This document shows positions 43,101-49,487 of a DNA stretch of 49,487 bases, piece by piece. Location of the stretch: the NCBI GenBank assembly GCA_025057155.1, contig JANWYD010000025.1:1-49487 (forward strand), in the 5' to 3' direction. This stretch comes from Chloroflexaceae bacterium. Lineage in GTDB: Bacteria > Chloroflexota > Chloroflexia > Chloroflexales > Chloroflexaceae. Position numbers and translations under genes: made by a program. A model generated the notes under the pieces. That model was given only the letters and a program-made list of their open reading frames with translations, made no database searches and was not told the origin of the DNA. The first letter of the stretch is position 1, and every line of letters starts with the position of its first letter.

Positions 43101-43109
43101 TGGTATACT
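43101..43109 (+). promoter_or_regulatory. Extended -10 promoter before the V4R gene
   Basis: TGGTATACT at 43101-43109; TATACT is at 43104-43109. The expected start near 43116 leaves a leader of about 57 bases. There is no strong -35. Confidence 0.5.
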
Positions 43110-43172
43110 GTGCTGCGTCGCAGCGTCAATACTGCCGTTCTCTGCATAGCTGTGTAAGGAGCCAGAGAGCCC

Positions 43173-43808
43173 ATGACGTCAGTAGAAGAATTCCGTGGCC
43201 TGCATTACCCCAACAAAATCGGACGGCTCACGTTCCTTTCCCTTGAAGAGGTTATGGGCCAGAATGGAGTGAAGGCGCTGCTCCGCCTGGCTGATCTCCC
43301 CCAGTATCTCGAGGCCTATCCTCCCAACGATCTGAAGCGTGAGTTCCCGTTCGAGGCCATCTCCGCCACCTCGGTAGCCTTAGGGACGATGTACGGCCCG
43401 CGTGGGGCGCGCGGTCTGGAACTGCGCATGGGGCGCGTGGCTTTCACCCTCGGGCTGAAGGAGTTCGGCCCCCTGCTGGGGATGGCTGACCTGGCCCTCA
43501 AGCTGATGCCGATCACCATGAAGTTGAAGATCGTGCTGAACGCCACGGCGCAGACATTTGACCGCTTCAGCGACCAGTCCAGCCACGTTGAAGAGGAACG
43601 CGGGCAGTTCGTCTACCATATCACTCGCTGCTCGAACTGCATTACGCGCCCCCAACCCGGGCCGGTATTCTACATGGCGCGGGGAATCATCGAAGAAGCG
43701 ACAGCCTGGGTCTCCGGCGGCCGCCGGTTCGCCGTGGAACAGTGCTCGTGCATCGGGCAGGGCGCCTCGTCGTGCAGTTTCACGATCAGTAAGGAACCTC
43801 TAGAGTAA
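43173..43808 (+). CDS. V4R (4-vinyl reductase-like) domain protein
   Basis: The 211-residue protein fits the V4R small-molecule-binding family. An N-terminal helical region is followed by a sandwich with conserved cysteines near the end: CSNCITRP (about 154), EQCSCIGQGASSC (about 190-202). The family includes BchJ, once proposed to reduce the vinyl group in bacteriochlorophyll synthesis, and also sensor proteins. No other photosynthesis gene is near. AAGGAG precedes the ATG at a long spacing. It may bind a hydrophobic ligand. Confidence 0.8.
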   Translation: MTSVEEFRGLHYPNKIGRLTFLSLEEVMGQNGVKALLRLADLPQYLEAYPPNDLKREFPFEAISATSVALGTMYGPRGARGLELRMGRVAFTLGLKEFGPLLGMADLALKLMPITMKLKIVLNATAQTFDRFSDQSSHVEEERGQFVYHITRCSNCITRPQPGPVFYMARGIIEEATAWVSGGRRFAVEQCSCIGQGASSCSFTISKEPLE

Positions 43809-43938
43809 CCGCGCTCACGCCTGACAACTCGCTCCTTCGCGGCATGCAGCAGCCACTCCAGCCGACTGTCGGACGATTGAGCTAGCAGCGCCGTTCATTG
43901 GCGCTTCGCCTACTCATACGGTCACACGGTGGCAGTTT

Positions 43939-44151
43939 ATGCTCCGCTGGCTTGCCATCAAGTTGATCCGCTTCTACCAACTGGCGATCTCTCCGTGGTT
44001 GCCTCCTAGCTGCATCTACACGCCGACCTGTTCACAGTATGGCATCGAGGCGATCAGCAAATACGGCGTGTTCAAGGGCGGCTGGTTGACCTTCAAGCGC
44101 CTGCTGCGCTGCGCCCCCTGGGGCCGCGGCGGGTATGATCCTGTTCCGTAA
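43939..44151 (+). CDS. yidD: Membrane protein insertion efficiency factor YidD
   Basis: The 70-residue protein has the family signature [30 protein letters not shown] and [19 protein letters not shown], including the two conserved cysteines (CIYTPTCS). It helps YidC-dependent membrane insertion. No rnpA, yidC or rpmH is adjacent here, although yidD is often in that cluster. Confidence 0.95.
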   Translation: MLRWLAIKLIRFYQLAISPWLPPSCIYTPTCSQYGIEAISKYGVFKGGWLTFKRLLRCAPWGRGGYDPVP

Positions 44152-44394
44152 AGGCCCTGCAACCCTGCGCGCCGATCGGTCGTCATACCCGCAGAACAGA
44201 GGACCTATGACGAAAGTCCGGGATGCCCCTCCGCCCGCAGGGTGATGCCCGGAGGTGAATCCTGTGCCATACTGGGCGCAGTGCAGACCATCACAATGGC
44301 GCAGCAACACTCGCAGGCCAGATTGCCCTCCGGGCCAGCGCGCTGGCTCGGAACGCAGGTGCTCTAGCGGGTCCCGGCGTCAGGAAGGGTAACG
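44152..44394. other. Structured intergenic region with RNase P-like fragment
   Basis: Between yidD and the sigma factor there is no gene. Around 44190-44310 the plus strand has pieces in the order seen in the 5' half of bacterial RNase P RNA: GAGGA, GAAAGTCCGGG, GCAGGGTG, GGTGAATCC, GTGCCATAC and GCAGACC. The conserved 3' half (GTAAGAG, CCCGGCTTA) is absent. It could be a remnant, an unrelated structured leader or chance. A short palindrome GCCAGCGCGCTGGC is near 44335. Confidence 0.25.
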
Positions 44395-45072
44395 GTGGCA
44401 GAACCAACGCGTGAGTTGATCGTCCAGGCCCAGGCGGGTGATCCCCAGGCCCTGACCCAGATCGTTCTGGGACAGCAACATTATGTCTACAGCATCGCGA
44501 TGAGCGTGCTGAAGAACCCCGAAGATGCCGCCGACCTGACCCAGGAGGCGTTCATCAGGCTGTTTCGCGCATTGCCCCAATACAATGGCGAGAGTCGTTT
44601 TACCACCTGGCTGTACCGGCTGGTGGTCAATCTGTGCCGCGACGAGTTGCGCCGGCGCGGGCGCCAGGTGGCGATTGCCCCTCCGTCGTCCGACGACGAA
44701 GAAGCCGACCAGCTCGCCAGCATCGCGGACGACGACCGCTGGGCCAATCCCGCCGAGGCGCTCGACACCCGCGAACTGCGTGATCAGGTGCGTCAGGCGC
44801 TTGGGCAACTCGAGGAGCACTACCGGCTGGTGTTGACGTTGTACTACTTCGAGGATCTGAAGTACACTGACATTGCGGAGATCCTCGACATTCCGCTGAA
44901 CACTGTGAAGAGCCACATCCGGCGCGGGAAGGAGCGCCTGGCCGCCATTCTGGAGACCCAGGAGCATCCTCCGTCCGCGCGCGCGGCAACTCAGGCGCGT
45001 CGCGGCGACCGCCGGGACCACTTCCCCGGCGCCGCGCCGTTGCGTCTGCTGCCGGGCGCGACCGGAAGCTAA
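44395..45072 (+). CDS. ECF-type sigma70 family RNA polymerase sigma factor
   Basis: The 225-residue protein has region 2 (DLTQEAFIRLFRALPQYNGESRFTTWLYRLVVNLCRDELRRR, about 43-84) and region 4 (LEEHYRLVLTLYYFEDLKYTDIAEILDIPLNTVKSHIRRGKERL, about 140-182), separated by an acidic linker. The C-terminal tail is a disordered, basic 40 residues. Start is GTG with AGGAAGGG before it. The next gene encodes a membrane protein that probably controls it. Confidence 0.93.
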   Translation: MAEPTRELIVQAQAGDPQALTQIVLGQQHYVYSIAMSVLKNPEDAADLTQEAFIRLFRALPQYNGESRFTTWLYRLVVNLCRDELRRRGRQVAIAPPSSDDEEADQLASIADDDRWANPAEALDTRELRDQVRQALGQLEEHYRLVLTLYYFEDLKYTDIAEILDIPLNTVKSHIRRGKERLAAILETQEHPPSARAATQARRGDRRDHFPGAAPLRLLPGATGS

Positions 45073-45080
45073 TTCGACTT

Positions 45081-45126
45081 GGGATTTTGGATTTGGGATT
45101 TTGGATTGCCGTGGACGGCGTCCCGA
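45081..45126 (+). repeat. GATTTTGG/GGATTGCCGT post-stop repeat, copy 4
   Basis: Several GGGATTTTGG-type units, then GGATTGCCGT and GGCGTCCCGA, beginning 9 bases after the sigma factor stop. The end matches copy 1 after lon. Confidence 0.65.
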
Positions 45127-45161
45127 TGAGAGCTGGCGATTAACGGAACTGGTATAAGACG

Positions 45162-45635
45162 ATGCGTGACCCTCTGGAACCAACCGCGCGCGGATCTGAT
45201 GACGCCCTTGATCGGGTCCTGCGCCAGGAGCTGCGCTGGGAAGCGCCGCCAGACGTTACGGCGCGCTTGCTAGGGCTGATCCCCAACGGAAGTCTGTGGG
45301 CCGAGGCGTTGCAGCGCCCGCGCCCGCAGCCCTGGTACAGCACGCTCGTCCTGATCCTCACCGCCGTGGCAGTGGGCCTCTCGCTGGCGGTGGCCTGGCA
45401 GGTGCTCGGCTCGCTTGGCGCCGAACTGGGCATTTTCGCCATTCTGGAACAACTCCGCGCCATCCCCGCCATTGGCCTCCAGCGATTGTATGAGGCGTTG
45501 CCCGTCTCGCGCCAGATTGTGGCCGTGCTGGTGATCGTGCGCGAACAACTCCACTGGCTCCTGCTCGCGATTATGCTCTGGCTGGCCCTCGATGGCTGGC
45601 AGCCGCGGCGGCTTTCCGCGCGCCAGACGCGGTAG
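45162..45635 (+). CDS. Small membrane protein, probable anti-sigma partner
   Basis: The 157-residue product has a soluble N terminus of about 58 residues (DALDRVLRQELRWEAPPDVTARLLGLI) and two hydrophobic helices (STLVLILTAVAVGLSLAVAW about 60-79; QLHWLLLAIMLWLALDGW near 130-147). Its place right after an ECF sigma gene and its cytoplasmic-plus-membrane layout suggest an anti-sigma factor. The zinc motif of ZAS anti-sigmas is absent, so this is inference. TGGTATAAG lies just before the ATG and may be an additional -10. Confidence 0.65.
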   Translation: MRDPLEPTARGSDDALDRVLRQELRWEAPPDVTARLLGLIPNGSLWAEALQRPRPQPWYSTLVLILTAVAVGLSLAVAWQVLGSLGAELGIFAILEQLRAIPAIGLQRLYEALPVSRQIVAVLVIVREQLHWLLLAIMLWLALDGWQPRRLSARQTR

Positions 45636-45668
45636 TCCTCCCTTGCGGCCGCGCCCTCTCAAAGAACT

Positions 45669-45882
45669 GGGGAAACCCGGTTTCCCCACGCCCCTGCCCG
45701 TGGGAAAACCGCGGGCGCGCCCGCGCCGGTAGGAAAGAGACGGGAAACCCTTTCCCCACGCCCCTGCCAGGGTGCCAGGGGAAACCGGATTTCCCCACGC
45801 CCTGCTTGCCAAAGGCTTAAGGGAAACCCGGTTTCCGCTCACCCCTCCGTGCCGAAGGCTGAGCGGAAACCGGGCTTCCCCC
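45669..45882 (+). repeat. Cluster of five 19-nt hairpin-family copies
   Basis: Copies at 45669-45687 (consensus), 45742-45756 (shortened), 45778-45796, 45820-45838 and 45862-45880, spaced about 36-73 bases apart, all in one orientation. Three are followed by CACGCCC(C)TGC. The space 45636-45945 holds only these repeats and the terminator below. Confidence 0.8.
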
Positions 45883-45908
45883 TTGCTCTCGCCCGTCCAG
45901 AAAGCAGG

Positions 45909-45940
45909 CGGTGGCGCAACCCCTCCGGGTTGCGCCACCG
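45909..45940. terminator. Perfect 14-bp hairpin between convergent genes
   Basis: CGGTGGCGCAACCC (45909-45922), loop CTCC, then the exact complement (45927-45940). It separates the anti-sigma candidate and the surface protein gene. No T run on the plus strand; on the minus strand it comes just after the surface protein stop. Confidence 0.65.
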
Positions 45941-45945
45941 GGCAT

Positions 45946-47949
45946 TTACAGCCGGCTCCTGGCCCGGTGCAAGCGAATGGTGCGCGTGAGGAGCGTGCCG
46001 CCGAGGAGCATGATGCCCAGGAACGGCACGCCAGCGCTGGTTTCGGGCAAGGGCGCGGGCGGCGGTGACGGCGGCGCCGGGGCTACGGTCGGCCTCGGAG
46101 TGGCTGTCGGAGCACTGGTCGCCGTCGGTGCAGCAGTGGCCGTGCGGGCAGGGGTCGGGCTGCGCGGCGGCGGGTAGGGCACGGCGGTGGGAGTCACCTG
46201 CTGAGCAATCGGCGGCGTTGGCGGCTGCACGGCGCCTACAACCTGCACCGAGACGATGTTCGAGAACAACGGCGCCGGACTAAGCCCGTCGTAGAGCAAC
46301 TGTCCCTGGACAACAATCAAAGTGCCCGCCAAAACATCGGGCCTGACGCGAGTGGGAATGGTGATTTCAACCCCTTCGCCGGACTGGAGCTGGTCGAGGG
46401 TATAGTTCACATCATTGCCGCTGACAGCAGGATCAACGCCGCGATCGGCGCGCGCGCCCAGCACCTCCAGGTTGGCGGGCAGGGTGCTGCGCACGGTGAG
46501 GTTACGCAGGGTGTTCGCGCCATCGGCGGCAGGCGGGCGCGTGTTGCGCACGACCAGGGTGAAGTTGACCTGCTGGCCCGGGTAGGCGCTGCCCCAGTCG
46601 CTGGCCAGGCGGAAGAAGACGTCGGTCGTCACACCGGGGGGAGTAACCGGCGTTGCCGTGCTCGTGCCAATGGGAATGAGCGGCGCCGGCGTATTGGTCG
46701 GGCCGAGAGGCGCGCGCGTCGGACGCGGAGCGGCGGTGGGACGCACAATCGGACGAGACGGAGGGACAGCCGCCACCGTAGGCGGCTCCGTGGGCAGTTC
46801 AGGGATCACCACGGGCGGGGGCGGGGGCGGCGCGGGTGGCGCGGGCGGCGGCTGGGTAGGCGCGGGCGGCTCCGGTTCCTGTTCGCCCGACGGCGGCGGA
46901 GGCGGCGGCTCCGGCGGAGGAGGGCTGGTTGGCGGCACGCCGGGGGTCGGTGGTGGGCCGCCGGGGGTGGGCGTCGGGCCGCCCGGCGTCGGCGCCGGGC
47001 CGCCGGGGGTGGGCGTCGGGCCGCCGGGAGTGGGCGTCGGGCCGCCGGGAGTGGGCGAAGCGATCGGCGCACCACTGACCCGCACCACTACCGTGCGCGA
47101 GGTTTGCCCGCCTGCGGTGGCGGTATTGGCGATGTTCGCGCCCGCGGCGACAGTGGTCCGCACCCGCACCTGAATGGTCACCGTAGCCGGATTGGCATCG
47201 TTAACGGTCAGGGTGCACTGCACCGTCTGGCCGACATTACAGCTCCCGGAACTGGAACTGGCGCTCAGCACCTCCAACTCGGGACTGATCACATCCTGCA
47301 TCGTCACCTGTTGATTGGCCGTGCTATCGGTAACGACGGTGACGGCAAAGCTAAACTGCTGCCCCGGCGCAGCCTCGGACACCGAGGCGACTTTGAAGAC
47401 CCGCACGCCGGTGATGGGTACAGGAGTATCCGTCGGCGCAACCGTCGTCGGCGTGCCTGTGCCGACCGTAGGCGTCGGCGTGGCCGTCCCGCTCGTGGGC
47501 GTCGGCGTGGCTGCGCCGACCGTGGGCGTCGGCGTGGCTGTGCCGACCGTAGGCGTCGGCGTGGCTGTCCCGACGGTGGGCGTCGGCTCGGGGGTATTGG
47601 TAGGCGGCGTCGCAATGGGCGTCGCCGTCACAATCTGCTGGGGGCTGCCAGTATCGGTTGGCGTAGGCGTCTGCGTATCGGTAGGGAGCGGGGCCAGGGT
47701 ATTGGTGGGAAGCGGCGTATTTGTCGGAACGATGGTCGGCGGCAGGACGGGATCTACTGTGGGCGCTTCAGGGGTGCTTTCCTGAGCGGGCGCGAGTGGG
47801 GGAAAAACCAGACCCATCGCTCCCGCGTAGAGCGGGAAGGCGATCATCAGGATGCTGAGCAGGATCAACCCCAGTTCCAGCTTCGTCCAGCGCGCGGGGG
47901 CGCGGCCACGGCCAGGCGATGATGGGCGACCTCGTGAATGCGGCTGCAT
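45946..47949 (-). CDS. Cell-surface TP-rich DUF11 protein with an LPETS sorting signal
   Basis: The 667-residue protein has a basic N terminus and a membrane helix (LGLILLSILMIAFPLYAGAMG, about 26-46). A TP-rich stalk with tandem TPTVGTATP units (about 120-165) follows, then a first DUF11-like domain (about 175-290). Next come GGPTPTP repeats and a proline-rich stretch (about 295-400), and a second DUF11 domain (about 435-560). Another TP-rich stretch leads to the C-terminal signal LPETSAG. That signal is followed by the hydrophobic VPFLGIMLLGGTLL and the basic tail RTIRLHRARSRL. This is the layout of a sortase substrate. The sortase gene lies 14 bases upstream. GAGGAG precedes the ATG. Its function is likely a surface stalk or adhesion. 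Confidence 0.88.
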   Translation of the reverse strand: MQPHSRGRPSSPGRGRAPARWTKLELGLILLSILMIAFPLYAGAMGLVFPPLAPAQESTPEAPTVDPVLPPTIVPTNTPLPTNTLAPLPTDTQTPTPTDTGSPQQIVTATPIATPPTNTPEPTPTVGTATPTPTVGTATPTPTVGAATPTPTSGTATPTPTVGTGTPTTVAPTDTPVPITGVRVFKVASVSEAAPGQQFSFAVTVVTDSTANQQVTMQDVISPELEVLSASSSSGSCNVGQTVQCTLTVNDANPATVTIQVRVRTTVAAGANIANTATAGGQTSRTVVVRVSGAPIASPTPGGPTPTPGGPTPTPGGPAPTPGGPTPTPGGPPPTPGVPPTSPPPPEPPPPPPSGEQEPEPPAPTQPPPAPPAPPPPPPVVIPELPTEPPTVAAVPPSRPIVRPTAAPRPTRAPLGPTNTPAPLIPIGTSTATPVTPPGVTTDVFFRLASDWGSAYPGQQVNFTLVVRNTRPPAADGANTLRNLTVRSTLPANLEVLGARADRGVDPAVSGNDVNYTLDQLQSGEGVEITIPTRVRPDVLAGTLIVVQGQLLYDGLSPAPLFSNIVSVQVVGAVQPPTPPIAQQVTPTAVPYPPPRSPTPARTATAAPTATSAPTATPRPTVAPAPPSPPPAPLPETSAGVPFLGIMLLGGTLLTRTIRLHRARSRL
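46938..47059 (-). repeat. Tandem 21-base repeat coding for GGPTPTP units
   Basis: About six imperfect 21-base units within the surface protein gene, each coding for Gly-Gly-Pro-Thr-Pro-Thr-Pro or a close variant. Such arrays change length easily by slippage. Confidence 0.8.
47459..47591 (-). repeat. Tandem 27-base repeat coding for TPTVGTATP units
   Basis: About five units of 27 bases, each coding for a nine-residue Thr/Pro/Val/Gly block of the stalk. Confidence 0.8.
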
Positions 47950-47963
47950 ACCAACTCCTCGCT

Positions 47964-48866
47964 TCAGGAGCGCGGGCGGGCGTCGGCAAGGTCGGCAACG
48001 ACCACCAGACGCTGCGTGTCCCAGTTCGTGCAGGTAATCAGGGTCAGCACCGGCGTCGAGGTAGGCGCCATGACCTCAACCTGGGTGGGCCAGACCTGCA
48101 GCGTCTCGCGCACGCGGTAGACATAGCGCCAGCTCCCGGTCTCGACAATGACCTCGTCACCCGGTCTGAGCCGGCCAATATCCCTGAACACCGCGCCGCG
48201 CAACCCGGCATGGCCTGAGAGGACCGTATTGCCGATAGTGCCGGGCAGGGCGCTGCCATTATGGTAGCCCGCGGCGTACTCGGCCACTTCCCATTCGCCA
48301 TCAACAACGAAGATCTCGCGCACCGGCATATCGGCGCCGATGCCGGGCATGACCAGCCGCTGCGGGCGGGGATCATCGCTGAGGGGCCCCGCGGCGGGAA
48401 CGGCCTGCGGGGCCAGAAAAGCGTCGCGGGGCGCACCCCGCGCGGAAGGGTCGAGACGGGAGTCCTCGGGGCGAGTAAACGGCAGCGGCGCGCTCGCGCT
48501 CTGACCGGCAGCCGTGGGCACAACGAGTGGCGGCGTCGGCAGCGGCGCCATGGCCTGCGCCCGGGAAGCGCCCGGATTCATCCGTATATGCAAGAAATCG
48601 CGCACGGGGCCGTCGAACAGCCAGTAGCCAAAGGCGATCAGTGCGGCGACGACCAGCGCCCGCTCCAGCACCATCAACCCACGATCAACCCAGTTGCGCA
48701 GGCGGAAACCGCTCAGGGCGATACGTTGCTGCTGGGAGGCCGACCGCAGGCGAGCCGGACGGATCTGGTCCTCCCGGCTCGGCAGTTCGCTGACGAGCAG
48801 TTCAAGCAGCAGGTCGTCATCATCAGGCCCGGCGTCATTGCCGGGCGCGCGCGGCGTGCTTCTCAT
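47964..48866 (-). CDS. Sortase family transpeptidase
   Basis: The 300-residue protein has one membrane helix (VLERALVVAALIAFGYWLF) after a disordered N terminus. A Pro/Ala-rich linker leads to the C-terminal sortase beta-barrel. The catalytic His is in NTVLSGHAG, the Cys in LTLITCTNWD and the Arg in TQRLVVVADL. It should cleave the LPETS signal of the neighbouring substrate and attach it to the cell surface. The start is ATG 48866; a TTG at 48902 is possible with 12 more residues. Gene order sortase-substrate supports a dedicated pair. Confidence 0.9.
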   Translation of the reverse strand: MRSTPRAPGNDAGPDDDDLLLELLVSELPSREDQIRPARLRSASQQQRIALSGFRLRNWVDRGLMVLERALVVAALIAFGYWLFDGPVRDFLHIRMNPGASRAQAMAPLPTPPLVVPTAAGQSASAPLPFTRPEDSRLDPSARGAPRDAFLAPQAVPAAGPLSDDPRPQRLVMPGIGADMPVREIFVVDGEWEVAEYAAGYHNGSALPGTIGNTVLSGHAGLRGAVFRDIGRLRPGDEVIVETGSWRYVYRVRETLQVWPTQVEVMAPTSTPVLTLITCTNWDTQRLVVVADLADARPRS

Positions 48867-49487
48867 GGGGGGCTCGGTTGTCGGCGCGGCATTGGGGGGC
48901 AACCCTGAGGGTTACCCTGCCATAGTTCATTGCGGTCAGCCGGGGATCATTATACAACCTGGTCTGCACCATTGCAATAGTCTCATGCCTACAGAATGAG
49001 GGATTCGGCCTCGATTCAGGCGTCAAGTGTAAAGTGATGTGGAAAGAGCAGGCGGTCCAACCGGCGACAATGCATTACCCGCAAATCGGAAGGGCGGATC
49101 GCCCTCCCACTTTCCTGCCCGTCTGGACTGGCAGGAGCGACCGGTTGGGCGCCCCTGCCGGTTTGCCGAAGATTAGGGAGGGAGCAGGGGGCACGCTCGG
49201 CGCCGCCTGCTGCGCTCTCCTGGTAATCCTGCCGTAATGCGCTTACCAGCATGCTTGTTAGCGAATACGCGACGATCCCGCATCTCCTCCGGCGGTTCGA
49301 AGCTGTGCCGCCGCTACGTCCCGACCGCCGCGCGACGGACCGGGGCGTTGATGAACGGTCAGGCTGGAAAGGAGTTGCCGAGAACATTGCCAACTCATCG
49401 TTGCGCGCCATCCCTCGCGCCTGAACGCCCGTCTCTGATTGCCGGTCCAAATCATTTCGCTCATCGGTCGTCTGTGCATCGTTGTTG
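48867..49487. other. Intergenic end of the window
   Basis: No convincing gene is seen. A 144-codon minus-strand open frame (49016-49450) has no known motif and poor start context. GGGCAACCCTGAGGGTTACCC (48897-48917) is a related imperfect hairpin. A GGGCGGATCGCCC palindrome is near 49092-49104. Confidence 0.4.
48949..48977 (-). promoter_or_regulatory. Promoter of the sortase operon
   Basis: On the minus strand TTGCAA (48972-48977), 17 bases, perfect TATAAT (48949-48954). The predicted start near 48942 gives a leader of about 75 bases to ATG 48866. Confidence 0.7.

Noticed and set aside
44230-44290. Cobalamin riboswitch
   Set aside because: GGTGAATCC resembles part of the core, but the B12 box and other conserved parts are absent and the downstream gene is a sigma factor.
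46938-47591. Possible CRISPR array because of regular repeats
   Set aside because: Units are adjacent without spacers, in phase with the reading frame, and code for TP-rich blocks.
49016-49450. 144-codon open frame on the minus strand at the window end
   Set aside because: Arginine- and serine-rich shadow-like translation, no ribosome site, no domain.

Overview
The window is about 49.5 kb of GC-rich bacterial chromosome with dense, mostly short operons. The protein set suggests Chloroflexota, probably the Chloroflexia: a two-domain Mur ligase of the MurT type, a V4R (4-vinyl-reductase-like) protein, STAND-like ATPases, TP-rich DUF11 surface proteins with a sortase, and a glycine T-box ahead of a eukaryote-like GlyRS. 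This placement is inferred from gene content, not from a phylogeny. There is no CRISPR array, prophage or complete insertion sequence.

Layout. 1-160: 3' part of a 5S rRNA gene and its terminator. 236-4143: an SDR oxidoreductase, a secreted protein and a small winged-helix-like protein. 4162-7256: minus-strand operon glyS, a small coiled-coil protein and tlyA, led by a T-box riboswitch with a GGC specifier. 7524-14088: xerD-like recombinase, zinc-ribbon protein, lipid kinase, TolB-like lipoprotein, 5-formyl-THF cyclo-ligase, two tandem DUF4491 membrane proteins, a MarR regulator with a palindrome at its promoter, and a coiled-coil protein ending in a J-domain-like HPD segment. 14659-19257: hsp20-lon, then a subtilase coupled to a small protein that resembles an I9 inhibitor. 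19308-23657: iron module feoA-feoA-feoB(G domain)-feoB(membrane)-feoC, divergent from a DtxR-type regulator. Two DtxR-box-like palindromes and a MITE-like repeat region lie between them. 23801-24072: tRNA-Phe, tRNA-Val and tRNA-Leu. 24112-26689: adenosine deaminase, prfA and rpsU. 27152-30148: a GlgX glycogen debranching enzyme fused to an esterase domain. 30261-35977: oligopeptide-binding lipoprotein, AAA ATPase, NagD-like phosphatase, PIG-L deacetylase and alpha/beta hydrolase. 36122-42392: AddB-like nuclease, proC, an unassigned PD-(D/E)XK protein and murT. 42569-45635: moaB, V4R protein, yidD, an ECF sigma factor and a probable membrane anti-sigma partner. 45946-48866: sortase and its LPXT-like, TP-rich substrate.

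Most notable signals. (1) A dispersed 19-nt hairpin family, GGGGAAA-CCNGR-TTTCCCC, has compensatory stem changes and a cluster between 45669 and 45882. (2) A second repeat built from GATTTTGG and GGATTGCCGT sits a few bases after the stop codons of four genes. (3) FeoB is split into two overlapping genes in an operon with a paired regulator and candidate operators. (4) The sortase and its substrate are adjacent. (5) A subtilase is coupled to a separate inhibitor-like protein. (6) Many promoters share an extended -10 of the form TGGTATAMT, and some -10 boxes sit directly on the start codon, which predicts leaderless mRNAs.
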